The position numbers and the translations under genes were made by a program. 64,000 nucleotides of DNA. Origin: Chaetorhynchus papuensis. Lineage: Eukaryota; Chordata; Aves; Passeriformes; Rhipiduridae. Shown here one piece after another: positions 27,001 to 39,059 of the stretch (the first letter of the stretch is position 1; every line of letters begins with the position of its first letter). The stretch covers positions 1-64,000 of the forward strand of contig VWYX01001166.1 in NCBI GenBank assembly GCA_013396525.1. Direction: 5' to 3'. The notes below the pieces were generated by a model. The model saw nothing but the letters and a program-made list of their open reading frames with translations, was not told the DNA's origin and did not search any database.

Positions 27001-30000
27001 CCTACAAGCAGAAAAAAAGTGTCAACTTCTACCAGCCTCCCACAAGCACAACTGACACCATCTGAGCTCTGAGGTTTAATCTGATTCAAGTTAACCAACC
27101 TCCTGAACCACACTCAGCAAAATATATTTTACTTTTTCCCTTTCAGGAATCCCTTCTCCCCTCCCAAAGCTTTAGAACACAGCTCAGAGTGACTACTCTT
27201 TTGAAAACAGATTTTTTTCAAGTGACATGACAGACTGATCTGTGAGGAAGGCAAAATTAATGTCCTCATTTTCAACCCATATACTCAAGATGTAGTTTTC
27301 CACTTCTACTAGACAGCAAAATTAAGTATAAAACCCTGACAGTACGATAAATATCATTTAGAGGTAATGGGTACACTCTAAATGCAAACATAATTAGATA
27401 GAATTGAAAAGTTAAGAAGCCATAAAAAAATATGAATAAAATATTGTCAAAAAGTACAGAGAATGGATAAAAAAACCTACTTTTTTTCTCCCTACTCCTT
27501 TGCTCAAGTCTTTCCTTAAAGTCTGTTGCTTCTTTTACAGATGTATTTTGTTCAATTGTGCATTTGCTAAATTCTGAGTGCTGTAAGGCTCTGCTCCTAG
27601 GATAAAAATCTGAGCTGATTTCTTCTTCTGGTATAAAAACCTTCTACAACAAAAGAAATTCTAAGAGGACAGAAGCAGCTTTCTGCCCCACCTCACGGAT
27701 TTTCACATACACACTTCCCAGCTGGGGGACTCTAAATGAGCCCTCAGAAAGAGGATGGTGAAGAACTGTAGAAGCAGTACAGTCAAGCCAACACTGTTAA
27801 CCTTCAAATCACTGCTTTAAAAAGACCTGCTGATGTAACCCCACATTTGAATTACAGCAAGTGTAATGTTCAAGTTGAGGATTGTACCATTTACAGGCTA
27901 ATGCCCTGAAAACAAAGCAAAACTAGCCTTGCATTTGAAATATTTTTAAATCAGGAGATGCATGACTAGCCAAGTAGCAAGTTTTCTCTGTATTTCAGCT
28001 TTACTTTCAAATCTGTGTTGATTTTTTTTTTTTTCTTTTAAAGGTAATAACAGATATTCAGCAACAAGGGAGAGTTTTTATAGATGCTGAAGAAAACAGT
28101 CTACATTTCCAGCTCTCCTCAGAGGTGACAGGAGAAATGTTGTGTATTTCTACTAGGTAAGATTAGAGTCAAACTAGCCTCCCATAAGAATTCTTGCATT
28201 TAATGAGCCCTTCTTCCCCTTTTTGTGTTCAATTACTACAGCCCAGTCAGAGTTAAGAAGTACCAGTGCAAGGAACAAAAGGCATCATTTATTAGCACCT
28301 GAAACAAGCAAAATACTTCATATGTAGGCAACTCTCCATTTCATTTGAACATCTCAAAGATCATTTATTTATTTGTACAAATAAATAATTTAGTACAAAC
28401 CAAAGTTTTGGAGTAGCTGCCCCATTTGCTTGTTTCTCACAAATCAATTATGAAAGTATTTTGTGCAAATGCTTTATTTAAGTTCTTGCTCCCTGATAAA
28501 CTTAAATGCCAGAAGAAAAACAAATGCAACTTCCTGCTATTGGGGAACACTGTACTGAGGACTTTTCGTATATTTTCTTTATACTTACATTCTTACAAAT
28601 TATGTATGTAAGAAGCAGATGATGAGCAGCAATTTGGCAGCACTTCACCATCTGCTATTTGCAGATCTAGTCAAATTCAGAGTTAATTAAAGATTAAAAA
28701 CAAGGACTGATACTGTTGAAGCAAAGAGCCATCTTCTTTCCTGGTATGACTGTAAATAAATAACTTGGGTAGGTTGTTCCCACTCACTCCAACACAATCA
28801 TAAATCTGCAACATCATAAGGGCAACACAACTTGCACTCATAAAATACCTGTATATCTTCTATTTGATTTGGAAAGAGATACTAAAATCATGTCAGCTTT
28901 TTTAGAATGCCACAATCACAGCAAGCTGTGCAAAGCCCTGTTCAGGAAGAAGTCTATCTACCACTGTAAGAAACAGTGAAAGACTCTTATAGAAAGGGTT
29001 ACAGAAAACAACACAGAGAAAAAAATTCAGTCAGCCTGTAACATCTTTCACCTTTTATTACATACATATTTAAGCAAGTAATATTTAATTAAGGGTGAAT
29101 GAGGAATAAGATGACCCTGATGGGTCTCCTGTGTTACCACAGCGATAGCAGGCTACCTTCTTGTCATCTAGTCTACATTTCTGTGCTGCTTCTGCAAGAA
29201 CCAGCTCATGTTAGAACACCACCCTTCCTCCTCAGGGCTCCCAGACCCTCTTCTCTACGGCCTTACTTCAGCTGCCTCCATCATTTACTGAACTTTTCTG
29301 ACAGAGCTGAGAAAGAACAACAGAAAGATACAAAACTGGAAAAGAAGCCCTCCCAAGATGCTGATTCAGGTGTATGAAGCAAAGGCTCCTGCTCAACTCT
29401 TCAGAGTAGTTACCTGAGCTTGGTGTTTCAGAATGGGTCAGAGACCTCTGCTCTGTTTCCTCTGCTACCTGAGCCTGCAGCTGAGCCGTGCCAAGTCCAA
29501 AAGCTCAGCAGGTTGCTGCACAGCAGCTCACTGTGGCTGGCTGCCAGGGAGAGCAGTGCTGGTGGAGCTGAGCTCCCCGGGATGCCGGCTGCCAGCTGCC
29601 CCTGCCTGCTGCTCAGTGCTCCTCAGCCAGCTGGAGAGCGATCCATGGAAACACCACAACTGCCAGGGTGCAGGAGTACGAAAGAGCCTCAAGGATGGGG
29701 AGCCAGCTTGAAGGATGCTGGGGGAGAGAGCAGGAGAGGGCTATGAGCTAAAAAAATGGCAAACTCTGTCCTCTCCCCAACAACCAGAAGCTGGCAATGG
29801 ATTGAGACATAATTACTGAAGAGTAATTATACTAGAAACAGATTACTTCTGCTGATTGCAAACTTTTTTTTTTTAATTAAATGTCAAACATCAGTCTTCG
29901 TGCTTTCTCCTCCTCATTTTTGCAGCAGTAAAAATTTTCAGAACTGGTTGTGCGAGTATCGTGGCAGCAATCAAGCTTTGGTTCACCAGCACCTCATGGA

Positions 30001-30324
30001 AGCTTACCTCCTATGAGTGTGTTACACGGGAAACAGCGCAAATGGGACTTCAGGGAGCCTGATTTGGCTTAAATATTGCTTTGTTTCAACTAAGAGAAGT
30101 TGAACCAATGGAAATTCCATGTCAAGCTATGTAATATCTAAATGCCAACATTAAATTCTCCCCAACTTTTAAAATATCTCTCTGTAAGAAGTAAGCTACT
30201 GCACAAAATCAAAATGAATCCAGAAATGCTTCAGTATTTCTAAAATTGTACCTTCTGCCGCAAATACCAACTGAAAAGTCAGCTCAGTTGGTATTAGGTG
30301 TTGAGCTTAGTCCTGAGTGAAGAC
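24051..30324. other. Unique intronic sequence with one GC-rich patch
   Basis: Mostly AT-rich with no recognised repeat. A GC-richer patch at about 29430-29740 reads open in two overlapping frames of 92 and 108 codons. The products look like low-information translations and match nothing I know, so I do not call a gene. A 24-bp palindrome sits at 28365-28388. Confidence 0.5.
28365..28388. repeat. 24-bp perfect AT-rich palindrome
   Basis: TTATTTATTTGT followed directly by its reverse complement ACAAATAAATAA, with no loop. It can be read as abutting ATTTA-type motifs on both strands. No mobile-element context is visible. Confidence 0.92.
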
Positions 30325-30920
30325 TGTCATGGTCTAACCCCACCTGTCAGCTAAGCCCCACACAGTCAGGGTTTACTCAGTCCCCCCACGTCAGGATGGG
30401 GGAGAGAATTGGAGAAGTGAGAAAACTCAGATTGAGACAAAAATAGTTTTGCTAAAGCAAAAGCCATGCGCACAAGCAAAGCAAGACAGGGAATTCATTC
30501 ACCACTTCCCACAGGCAGGCAGTTGTTCAGCCTTTCCCAGGGAAGCACAGCTCCATCACACATAATGCTGACCTGGGAATGCCAACACCATCACTACAAA
30601 CGTCTCCCCCTTCCTCCTTCTTCCCCCCGCAGCATATACCAAGCAAGATGCCATTTGGTGTGGGATATCACTTGGGTCAGTTGGGGTCACTTGGGCTCAG
30701 CTGTCCCAGCTGTGTCCCCATCCCAGCTATTTGTGTATCCCTAGCCTACTTGCTGGGGCGGTGGGATGAGGCATAGAAAAGGCCTTTAGACTCTGTGAAA
30801 GTGCTGCTCAGCAGTAACAAAAACATCCCTGTGTTATCAACACTGTTTCCAGCACAAATCCCAAAACCAGCTTCATACCAGTTACTCTGAAGAAAATTAA
30901 CTTTATCCCAGTAAAAATCA
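30325..30920 (-). mobile_element. Solo LTR of an avian endogenous retrovirus (old copy)
   Basis: The whole block matches an LTR type that I recognise as abundant in bird genomes. On the minus strand it opens near 30920, passes AACACAGGGATGTTTTTGTT and the TGCTGAGCAGCACTTTCACA block, then a degraded TATA-like GGTATATGCT (30640-30631) after which a purine-rich stretch follows, and ends near 30325 with GGGGTTAGACCATGACA. The ends are TG...CA, but I could not find a convincing target-site duplication. The AATAAA/ATTAAA hexamer expected before the U5 region is absent in this copy (about 30440-30455). No gag, pol or env sequence lies beside it, so it is a solo LTR. It sits on the sense strand of PPP3CA. 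I am not sure of the subfamily; it resembles ERVK-type LTRs. Confidence 0.88.
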
Positions 30921-31464
30921 GTTATCAGTCCCCTCAAGCTGGTTACTGCACTTAGAGACTTGGTGTATCACATCTAAGACCATTTTTTAAGCTGTGTTTC
31001 CACTGCAGTCTGTTTAGTTCATGCTGTCTCTGCAGATTTCCTGAAGTGAATATCAATGATATATTAAAGAAATACCGAGGTTAAAAAAGGAAATGCTGAT
31101 TGCATCACTCAAAGCATTCTCCTGACAGGGCAGGATTTCAGCTGTTTTGCACAGTCCAATTTTAAAATATCAAGCAGTAACTTTTAAAATTATTCTTGTC
31201 ACTGATATCAGTTTATCAGGAGAGGTTTGATGGTCTTCTGCTTTCTTCTTGACAGACTTCACTAAAATTTTTCATTTCATTAGTCAAAGTCTTCTATTTC
31301 TCAAACTTTCTAATTTCAAAACATTCCTTGGTTCCAGACCCCCAGGTTATTTCTCGCTTCAGTTAGCTACATCCACTCAGCCTTTCAGTTTCTAAAGACA
31401 TTTAAGAGAGAGGAAAGAAAGGTAGTAAACAGCACAAATCATTTTATGTGTACAACCCTGGAAC
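30921..31464. other. Unique intronic sequence, nothing recognised
   Basis: AT-rich sequence between the LTR and the next CR1 scrap. I see no gene, repeat or regulatory motif. Confidence 0.55.
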
Positions 31465-31515
31465 ATAATAGAATCGTTAAGGTCAGACAGACCTCGAGAT
31501 CATCAAGTCCAAGCT
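31465..31515 (-). mobile_element. CR1 LINE 3'-tail scrap
   Basis: The plus strand reads ATAATAGAATCGTTAAGGTC, then ACCTCGAGATCATCAAGTCC, the reverse complement of the 3' tail of a CR1 subfamily distinct from the one at 9247. It is only about 50 bp long. Confidence 0.65.
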
Positions 31516-32289
31516 TTACGAGGCAAGTTTGAGATATTGTAATTGGGAAGGCTGCGGTGAGCAATCGGTGGGAACACCATACCCAGTCTTGGTAACCTGC
31601 AATCAAGAAATAAACTCATACCCTAACAGGTGCAGAGCCAGGCTGTGATGATGATGATTACAGCAACTCTGGGTCTGTTTTATGAAATGCTAAAAGAGTT
31701 TGCCTCCTTCTGCTAGGCAAAAACGAAAGCGGGGGGAAGAGAGGGAGACGCTGGCTCTGTTGTTCCTCCAGCAGGCAGCAAAAAGGGGAATATGGGCTGG
31801 AGAGAAATACAGGAAATCTGGCTGGACAGTGCTGACCAGAGAACAAGTGTTAATTGTATTAATTGGGTCATCAGTAAGAAGTTTGCCAGACATGAGCACT
31901 AAAGAGTTCTCAGTCTTTGAAACCAGGAAGACTGAGAAATAAATCTCAACAGTGTTAAAGTGGAGCTTGAACCATTTCTGGAGAGGGCTGCAAGAATGCT
32001 ACAAGTGACAGATGAGTGGATTCAGTGCTCCAGGAGAGGTCCTTCCCAATCCTGGAGTTCCTCCTTTTTGCAATTTTAAAATAATCCCTCCAGACTCCCC
32101 ATCAGCTGCTACTAATCACTCTGCTAATTTCATCAGCCGTGTCATGCGTATGGTGCCACGCGTGCCCTGATTTTGCAAACAAGCCCCGGAGTTCACATGA
32201 GCAGCTTCCCAGAAGATGAGCACCTGTTTGTTCATCAACCAAGGATTTACAACTGCAGAAACACAGGCAAGAGCCCTTACAGCCCTAAG
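31516..32289. other. Intronic sequence of unknown origin between CR1 scraps
   Basis: It contains a short GAT repeat (about 31650-31660), a purine-rich run around 31725-31760 with a few CpGs, and a moderately GC-rich character unlike the surrounding intron. It may be old repeat debris, but I recognise no family. Confidence 0.45.
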
Positions 32290-32460
32290 GCTGGTGAGGC
32301 ACTGGAACAAGTCGCTCAGAGAAGGTGTGGATGTCCCATCCCTGGAGGTGTTCAAGGCCAGGCTGGATGGGGTTTTGAGCGACTCGGTGTAGCTGAAGGT
32401 GCCCAGAGCAAGGGATTTGGAACCAGATCATCTTCAAGGTCCCTTCCAACCCAGCCATCT
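32290..32460 (+). mobile_element. CR1 LINE 3'-end fragment
   Basis: Forward CR1 3' end: GGTGAGGCACTGGAACAAGT, CCCATCCCTGGAGGTGTTCA, AGGCCAGGCTGGATGGGGTT, then CTTCAAGGTCCCTTCCAACC at the right. It covers the last ORF2 codons and the 3' UTR. The terminal octamer repeats are lost. The orientation is opposite to PPP3CA. Confidence 0.93.
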
Positions 32461-32721
32461 AAATTTTTTCAAAATAAATTTAAAGGCAGCACTGCTACAA
32501 CAGAGAGGACAGAGACTCCAGATTTACAAGGCAGGAACTTCTTTGGAGATCAATACTTACGGGTATGGTTTGGCTGCAGCAATACTGCCCAGTACAGGCA
32601 ACTCTTAGGCAGCTGTCACTCTAGCAGATTTACTTGATAGTCACTATCTTTGTATTTAATAAGTATTTCCCATATGTGACTTTAATAATTTCATAGTGTG
32701 GATACACATGCAATGATACTA

Positions 32722-32747
32722 TGTATTTATATACATATATATATAAA
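32722..32747. repeat. Imperfect (TA)n microsatellite
   Basis: A TATTTATATACATATATATATA-like stretch, interrupted by a C and T-runs; visible directly. Confidence 0.8.
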
Positions 32748-33526
32748 ACATTCTTATCCAAAAGGTAATAAATATTTAGGAAAGTACCAGGATACCATGA
32801 CCTCTCTACTAAATATAAGGCTGAAGACTGTTCGCATACTGTTCTACTGAAAGATGAATTCTTATATTAGGTATAAAAATATGAATAAATTATAGATAGT
32901 TTTACAGGGTGGTTTGAATAATACTGAGCCCCGTGTGCCTTTCCTTAGAGTGCTTTCTATAAAGGAATCCATTTTGTTGAGTGAGACACTTGCTTTTTAA
33001 GCCAGCAAGTCTCTTTTAGCTCAAAAAGCCAGAATAATTTTTCTAACCATTGTCTTTCTTTTTTTCTATTTATAATATATTACCCTCAGAGATACTCTTT
33101 CTACTATTTCCATTATGAAATCCTGCTATGTGTTAGGTAGTGCCACTTCAAAAAAACTCATCTGATGTAAGAGGACAATTATTCAATTACTCCTGCTTTC
33201 ATTTTATCACACTGGTTATCTACCATTTATCACACAGATGCAGGGAGGGTTAATGATCTGAAGACCAGCATTTTCATACAGGTATATGTTTATAAAACTG
33301 ACTGCTTCCAAGTTGTATTTAAGTCTAACATTTTGGAACTTCTTCCACCACTATACATTTTGTCACACTTAACTATGAAAATAAAGAACATTTAGAACAT
33401 GTGAGCTTGAAATTTTTAATAAACAAAACTAAAGTCCAATGTTCTACAATTTATCTTGGGAGGATAAAAAGCTTTGAATTGGATAGAAGAACATACTACC
33501 ATGTTTCTCAGAGAGTAGATAGTTTA

Positions 33527-33543
33527 GGGTTGGGGGGGTGGGG
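33527..33543 (+). other. G-quadruplex-type motif
   Basis: GGGTTGGGGGGGTGGGG fits G3+ tracts separated by loops of 1-7 nt: GGG, TT, GGG, G, GGG, T, GGGG. It lies on the plus strand, which is the template strand for PPP3CA transcription. The sequence match is certain; any structure in vivo is not. Confidence 0.7.
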
Positions 33544-35579
33544 TTTTTTGCTTTGTTTTGTAGCAATCATAGTTTTTTACCTTTAAGATGCACTCAACAG
33601 TTTGAAGCACACTGAACACCTCAAGTTTAGGGAACACCAGTATTGAGTATTTAAAGACTATTCACGCCAATAGTTTTTTCCCCATGTTTAAGCATTTCAA
33701 GTTCCCAAATACATCCTATTTGAAAATGCAGGCATCTTAAGACTAATTTCTTTTGCTAGACTTTTTTATTGTTTTCTTTTTCTTAGCAATGTATCATCAC
33801 TATAAAGACCTGAATCAATTCTAACTAAATTTTTAATAGTGGCATATATTTGAAACTGCATCACAGTGGTTTGAGAGTCCACTTTCTGAACTGAAATTTT
33901 GATGAACTTTCCAATAACATTGAGTCCCTTAATAAGATGGCAAGAGAGAAAACAAAAATTGCTCAGAATTGACCATTTCTCTGTTTACAATTCACATATT
34001 TTCCTTAGCTCCTTTTTCTCCTTTCCTTTTCACTAGAAAGGCTACATATAGATTTATAATAAAAGATTTTCCATATTTTGGGTTAAGGGTTAAAAGGATA
34101 ATGGTTTACCAGTTCAAGAAAGGAAAACAAACTATACTTCTGCAGAACAAACGGAACAAGCTTCCTGTATATTCTCATATTTTGCACAGTTGTATGAACT
34201 AAAAGAAATGGCAGACCAAAATGATGGCCTGTGTGCAGCAGGAAACTGTAAGCAGATACAGTTTTGAAGCCTACACACTGACCAAGTCCCTTCTGTGGGA
34301 AAAGACTTCACAAAACATACAATAACAAAACCCCACAAAATAATGAGATCATCCAGGTTTCTTTCTAAATGAGTAAGGAGGAGAAGGGGCCTCCCTTGTG
34401 AAATACTTTCCAGCAAGGGCAGCTCTATGCTACCTCTGACAAGGATTACAAAGGTCAAACTATACCGAAGTCTGAAATTAACAGATGGCATCAGTCTCCT
34501 TTTTTCAAACTCAACAGGAACAAGCAAATCTAAGCTAGGAAAGCAAATACTTAAATTGTGCTAACAATTTTCTGAGTAAAGAATGAACACAGATCAAAAC
34601 ACCCACACATTCATGTCCTGGTACATGCACAGCATGTTACTGCAAATGTGACATTAAGAAACCAAGAGGGAAAAAATTTGGTTAACTTTAGTTATAGAAC
34701 ATATTAGAACAAATGCCAAAAAAAAGCTAAGCACCAGCATTCAGACACTGAGACCAAGTAAATTCGAAGTGATCCTGTAAAAGACTATTCTGAAAAAATA
34801 CATTATCAAGAGATCATTTTTTCATTCCAGCAAAAAGGACTATCATTTTTATGAACTGGGGAAATATTTTTACATTTATTTTTACCATCCTGCACAGTTC
34901 ATATTAAAAAAATGAGGTGGCAGCTTCACTATTGACTTCAGGAACAAGGTAAATACCTACTTTATCCCTCCTTTCCTCAAATTATTTCTAGGAAGCATGA
35001 TGCATGAACATTCGACCCCTACTTGTGATTTTAAAGTACATTTAAGCCTTCTATATTTTGAAGAAGTAACACATTATTTTCATATTTTAAAAAATACAAA
35101 ATAGATAACCAATATCATCATCAGTACTCAGAATGCTTCCATTTTTTTCCAAAATGTTTTGAAGCCAGCTACAATTAAAAAGTGTAAACCATAAAAGGCG
35201 GCAGCTCATCTTCTGTGGCCTTAAAGTGGCTTTTATAGACTCCATCTGGCTTGAAATTAAAGAAGTGCTAAATAATAATAAAACCCATTCTTTTTAGTTT
35301 CAGATCTCACTATTAAGTGGGTTTCTTTCTTTTAAATATGCATGGAGGGTTTATGTAATATCTCCCCTTACAGTTTTGAATACAAATGGCTTGATTGTGA
35401 GAAGTTTGATTTGTCTGTATTACCTTCCTAAAAATATGTTAGCTGCTGTTACAGTCTTACAATGCTAAGCCTGTCTGTGCAGAGCTTAGTCACTTTTCCA
35501 CCTCTCCCTGTGCCTACCAGAGGCTGAAAATTACAGTTCTGCCTAATTCCAGCCCTGGACTCCACACCTGAAAGTTGAA

Positions 35580-36200
35580 TTGCAACTTTTTGTATTTTGC
35601 TGCACTCCAACAGGGTTCTTAGTACACATGGACAAGAACCAGGCCAAAGAGCTACACCGAGCTCCTGCCGCACTTACAGCAGCAGAACTGCGCTGGGAGT
35701 TCAACACCACCGTGCGTGAACGGGGCGTGCTAAACTCAATGCATTTGGTACCCCCCACAGAGCATCTCTCCTGAGGCCCAGCACTCCATCCCATATGTTT
35801 GCACTTAAGTAAGGTGCCCCTCTCAAGCTGCAAGTAGACGTATCTTGTCCCTCATTCCAAACACACAGTTCAGCAAAGCTGATTCTGCGTGTGGCTGAGT
35901 GCTTCGTGTCCGTGGGGCTTGGACCCCCGGCCTCCCCCTCCACAGGCACATGGAGAGCCTCGCTCTGCAGTGCTGTTATGGCAGACATCACTGGGTGGCA
36001 CTGTTAGACAGTGTTTGTGTCCCTGTCAAGGTAAGGAATATCCTCTCTCCCCACCTTGCCAATTTTTAGCAGCTGGTAGTGCAGCTCTGCAGGTTTTCCA
36101 AGGATGCTGTTGCAAACGGCAGCAGCAGCACTGCTCTCCATCCCTTTTCCCATTACACACTTGGGAAAAAACAGCACTTCCTCATCGAGGATATGAAACC
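35580..36200. other. CpG-enriched intronic block with splice-like signals on the plus strand
   Basis: This block holds more CpG than the surrounding intron, with clusters at about 35655-35730 and 35880-35965. On the plus strand a T-rich tract ends in CACTCCAACAG at about 35612, and TCAAGGTAAGG, a strong donor-like sequence, occurs at about 36027-36037. No frame is open across the interval and no protein family is recognised. It could be an exon of a noncoding transcript, an enhancer, or chance. Confidence 0.35.
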
Positions 36201-36523
36201 TGGTGATTTGAAAAAATTCTAGAAAGCAGTTCTGCTTTTTTTCACCTTCAATAATGTAGGTGTACAGCGTTATATTTACAAGTCCTCAAATAGAAAACAA
36301 TTGTACTAAAGCTCCAACATTATTCCCTGTAATTGTTTTAATTGTCAACAAAGTCAAGTGTCTCAACAATCTCAGAAGCTGATCTCTGAAGGGCTATGTG
36401 CACTGGCACTGTCAGAGATGCTCCCAGTGTTACTCTGTCTTCACTCACAATTGAACAAAAAGTTCAATTTTACCCAACCAGAGGACACACTTAACAAGTA
36501 TTTTTTATTGCTCTGCTCTTCAG

Positions 36524-36707
36524 GATGCTGTCACAGGTTGCCCAGAAAACCTGTCAATGCCCCATTCCTGGCAGTGTTCAAGGCCAGGTTGGATGGGGTT
36601 TTGAGCAACCTGGTCTAGTGGAAGGTGTCCCTGCCCATGGCACAAGGGTTGAAACTACATGATTTCTAAGGTCCCTGTCAACTTAAATCATATTATGATT
36701 CTATGAT
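36524..36707 (+). mobile_element. CR1 LINE 3'-end fragment with terminal octamer remnants
   Basis: Forward CR1: the last ORF2 codons are readable as RLPRKPVNAPF, then VFKARLDGVLSNLV and a stop at 36616-36618, which is the usual CR1 ORF2 C-terminus. The 3' UTR follows (TGGTCTAGTGGAAGGTGTCC) and then ATTATGATTCTATGAT, the terminal repeat. It is 5'-truncated near 36524 and antisense to PPP3CA. Confidence 0.95.
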
Positions 36708-37677
36708 AATTCTTAAATAGAGAACTTAGTTGCAATCAGAATACTTTTTAGAATTATTTATTAGAATAATGTTCTTTACAAGTTAGCTTATTTTCAGCAA
36801 TATGCTCAGAACTGCAGTAAGATACTGAAAGGTGGTAAGGCTACTCCTGATGGTCCAAAATGCGTAGGCTAACAATTATCAGAAATTCTATGCAGGTTTT
36901 TCAACTGCCAGCACAAATTGAAAGGTTGATTTAATACTACAGGATATGGAAAACTAGAAGCCAGTGCCTTGTTAATGACTACAGGGTTTCAAATACAGCT
37001 ATTTGGCTAAAAGTAGGCTTGACTCACGCACAAAAAAAAAAAATTTAACTCTACAAATACGTCTGAGGGTCAGAAGTTAACTACTGTATTTCAGATTGCA
37101 GATGATATGTTAATAATAGCAAAAAGCTTACTTAGTACTATTGACTGCATTCACTTTATATAATTTCATAATCAAAACCAACAGCTCTGCAGAACAAACA
37201 CCTCTTACTTTTCAAAGAAATAGGATGGGAAGGAGGTTGAAAAAATTATGTCAAGATATAACAATTTGACAGCTTACAGGTACCCAACGCTGCACCATGT
37301 CCAAGGAATTCGGAGAAGGCAAACACTGAATTCAGAGCTGCAGAGGCCTCATTACATAATATCACTGTCAAGTGGGATATTAGAGATGTGAATGGTGTCA
37401 TTTTGAGGATTCCACCACAGCTCCCACAAATATATACAATGGATATTACACATGGTATTCAGCTTCCATGGACAAAAATGGCAGCTTCTGGGTGACTTCC
37501 ACAAAATCAGAACCTGATGTCCTGATACAATATACAGAGGTTTGTTTTAAATTAAAAGAAAACTATGAACTTTCACAGCAAAACTAATATGGCAGTGAAA
37601 AAGCAACCTTAATTCTAAAGGTAAACTGACCTTAAAAATCAGAATAAAACAGATTCTAACTTCACTCAAAGAAACCA

Positions 37678-37757
37678 AACACAACCAAAAAACAAACCAA
37701 AAAAAACCAAAACACATGAAAAAACCCAACCCATCCCAAAAAACCTCAATCCCCCAT
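37678..37757 (+). repeat. A/C-rich low-complexity tract
   Basis: Runs of A separated by CC or CCC without a fixed unit, read as T/G-rich on the gene's sense strand. Confidence 0.8.
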
Positions 37758-39059
37758 ACTATTACTTCAATAAGTGGAAACTTTAGGTCCTCCTATCTAT
37801 TATCTCCAAGCTACTTGGCATCTACCCTTTGAACAGTCACAGCTTAGTACGTCATACCAGGACTGAATTCGGGAGTCCAGACCAGCAGCTTGCACCTCAA
37901 CACCAACATGAGCTGCCTTACATGACACAATGCCTTCATTAACAAAGCAGCTACGATGAAGAGCTGCCTTTAAAGCATGTTGAAAATATTTAGCCCTCTT
38001 GCTTTTATTTTCCCAATTGACAAATGTTTGTCTTCTGCCTTACATTGTTTTCCCTTAAAATCTTGACTCCAAAAAATTGTCATCAAGGACAAAAGGACCA
38101 CTAGCAGAAGTTTTTTAAAGAAACAAATATTTCTGATCTATTAGAATATATACATTAGGGTCTATTTCTAAAATGGACAGATGCATAGGGAGACTCCTGT
38201 GTTTTGTCAGAAAGCATTATTACCTAGTTTCCACACAATCTCAGGTCCCAGCAAGGGAATGCTGGCCCTCGCACCAATAAAAGCTGTGCTTTGGGCAGTT
38301 ACATTTATCTCTTCTCTCTTTGATTCTTTATCTCTTCTTGAAGATATAGGATAAAAGCCTAACCAAAAGAATTCTAAGAAGCTGCACTGTACATGGCCCA
38401 TTATTCCCTTTATTTTAAGGTTCATAAAAACATCAGTTTCCTCAAAGAGCAAATGACTGGGCTGCACAGTATGACTAATGGCCCTGGCTGAAGAAAGCAC
38501 TCAGCTCCAACCACACACTCACGGCCCAGTGAGATGAAGAGGAATTAATTGTTTTCCCTCCTCGGGATGGCTGCCAGAGTGCGAGGCTTGCAATACATTT
38601 ACAATTTCACTAGACTCAAAAGACTGGCATACAAGTAGCAATAAATGAAACTCCTACTGATGTGCTTACTTGGTCCTTCTCCCTCCTTCCCACTGCAATT
38701 CTGAAAACAAGTAAATTAGAATCCCAGAGTGATAGAGCTCTGCTAACATTTATGGGAATTAATACATTCATTGAAGTAATTAGCAAGTTAAGAGACAAGA
38801 GTTAATCATGACTGAAAGTAAAAGAGCCTGAATACAGACTTCACCTTACACAAGTAAATATTATTTTCAAGAGTTTAAAAAGGGATGAAGCAAAGTGAGG
38901 CTTTTTTATTCTGACATTTAAGAAACACTTTTTTTTTTTAAAGGATATGCAAATTGCTGTGTTAAGTGGTATAATCTACGCAGCAAATTCTACCAACTCT
39001 CAGTCAGCAGACACCTTCCTTTTGCACAAGCTTAAACCACACAGGCATTTTGCGAACTG

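Larger units (their letters stand above)
32461..36523. other. Unique intronic sequence with a (TA) tract, a G-quadruplex motif and a CpG-enriched block
   Basis: AT-rich up to about 35.4 kb, then a GC- and CpG-richer block at 35580-36200 that is listed separately. No interspersed repeat is recognised between the two flanking CR1 fragments. Confidence 0.55.

Noticed and set aside
29420..29746. Two overlapping open frames, one beginning with a signal-peptide-like hydrophobic stretch
   Set aside because: Both frames come from the same GC-rich patch, have low-information Cys, Ser and Leu content and match no known family.
31520..31640. Possible second LTR remnant with an AATAAA-like word
   Set aside because: I recognise no LTR family, and AATAAA words are frequent in this AT-rich intron.
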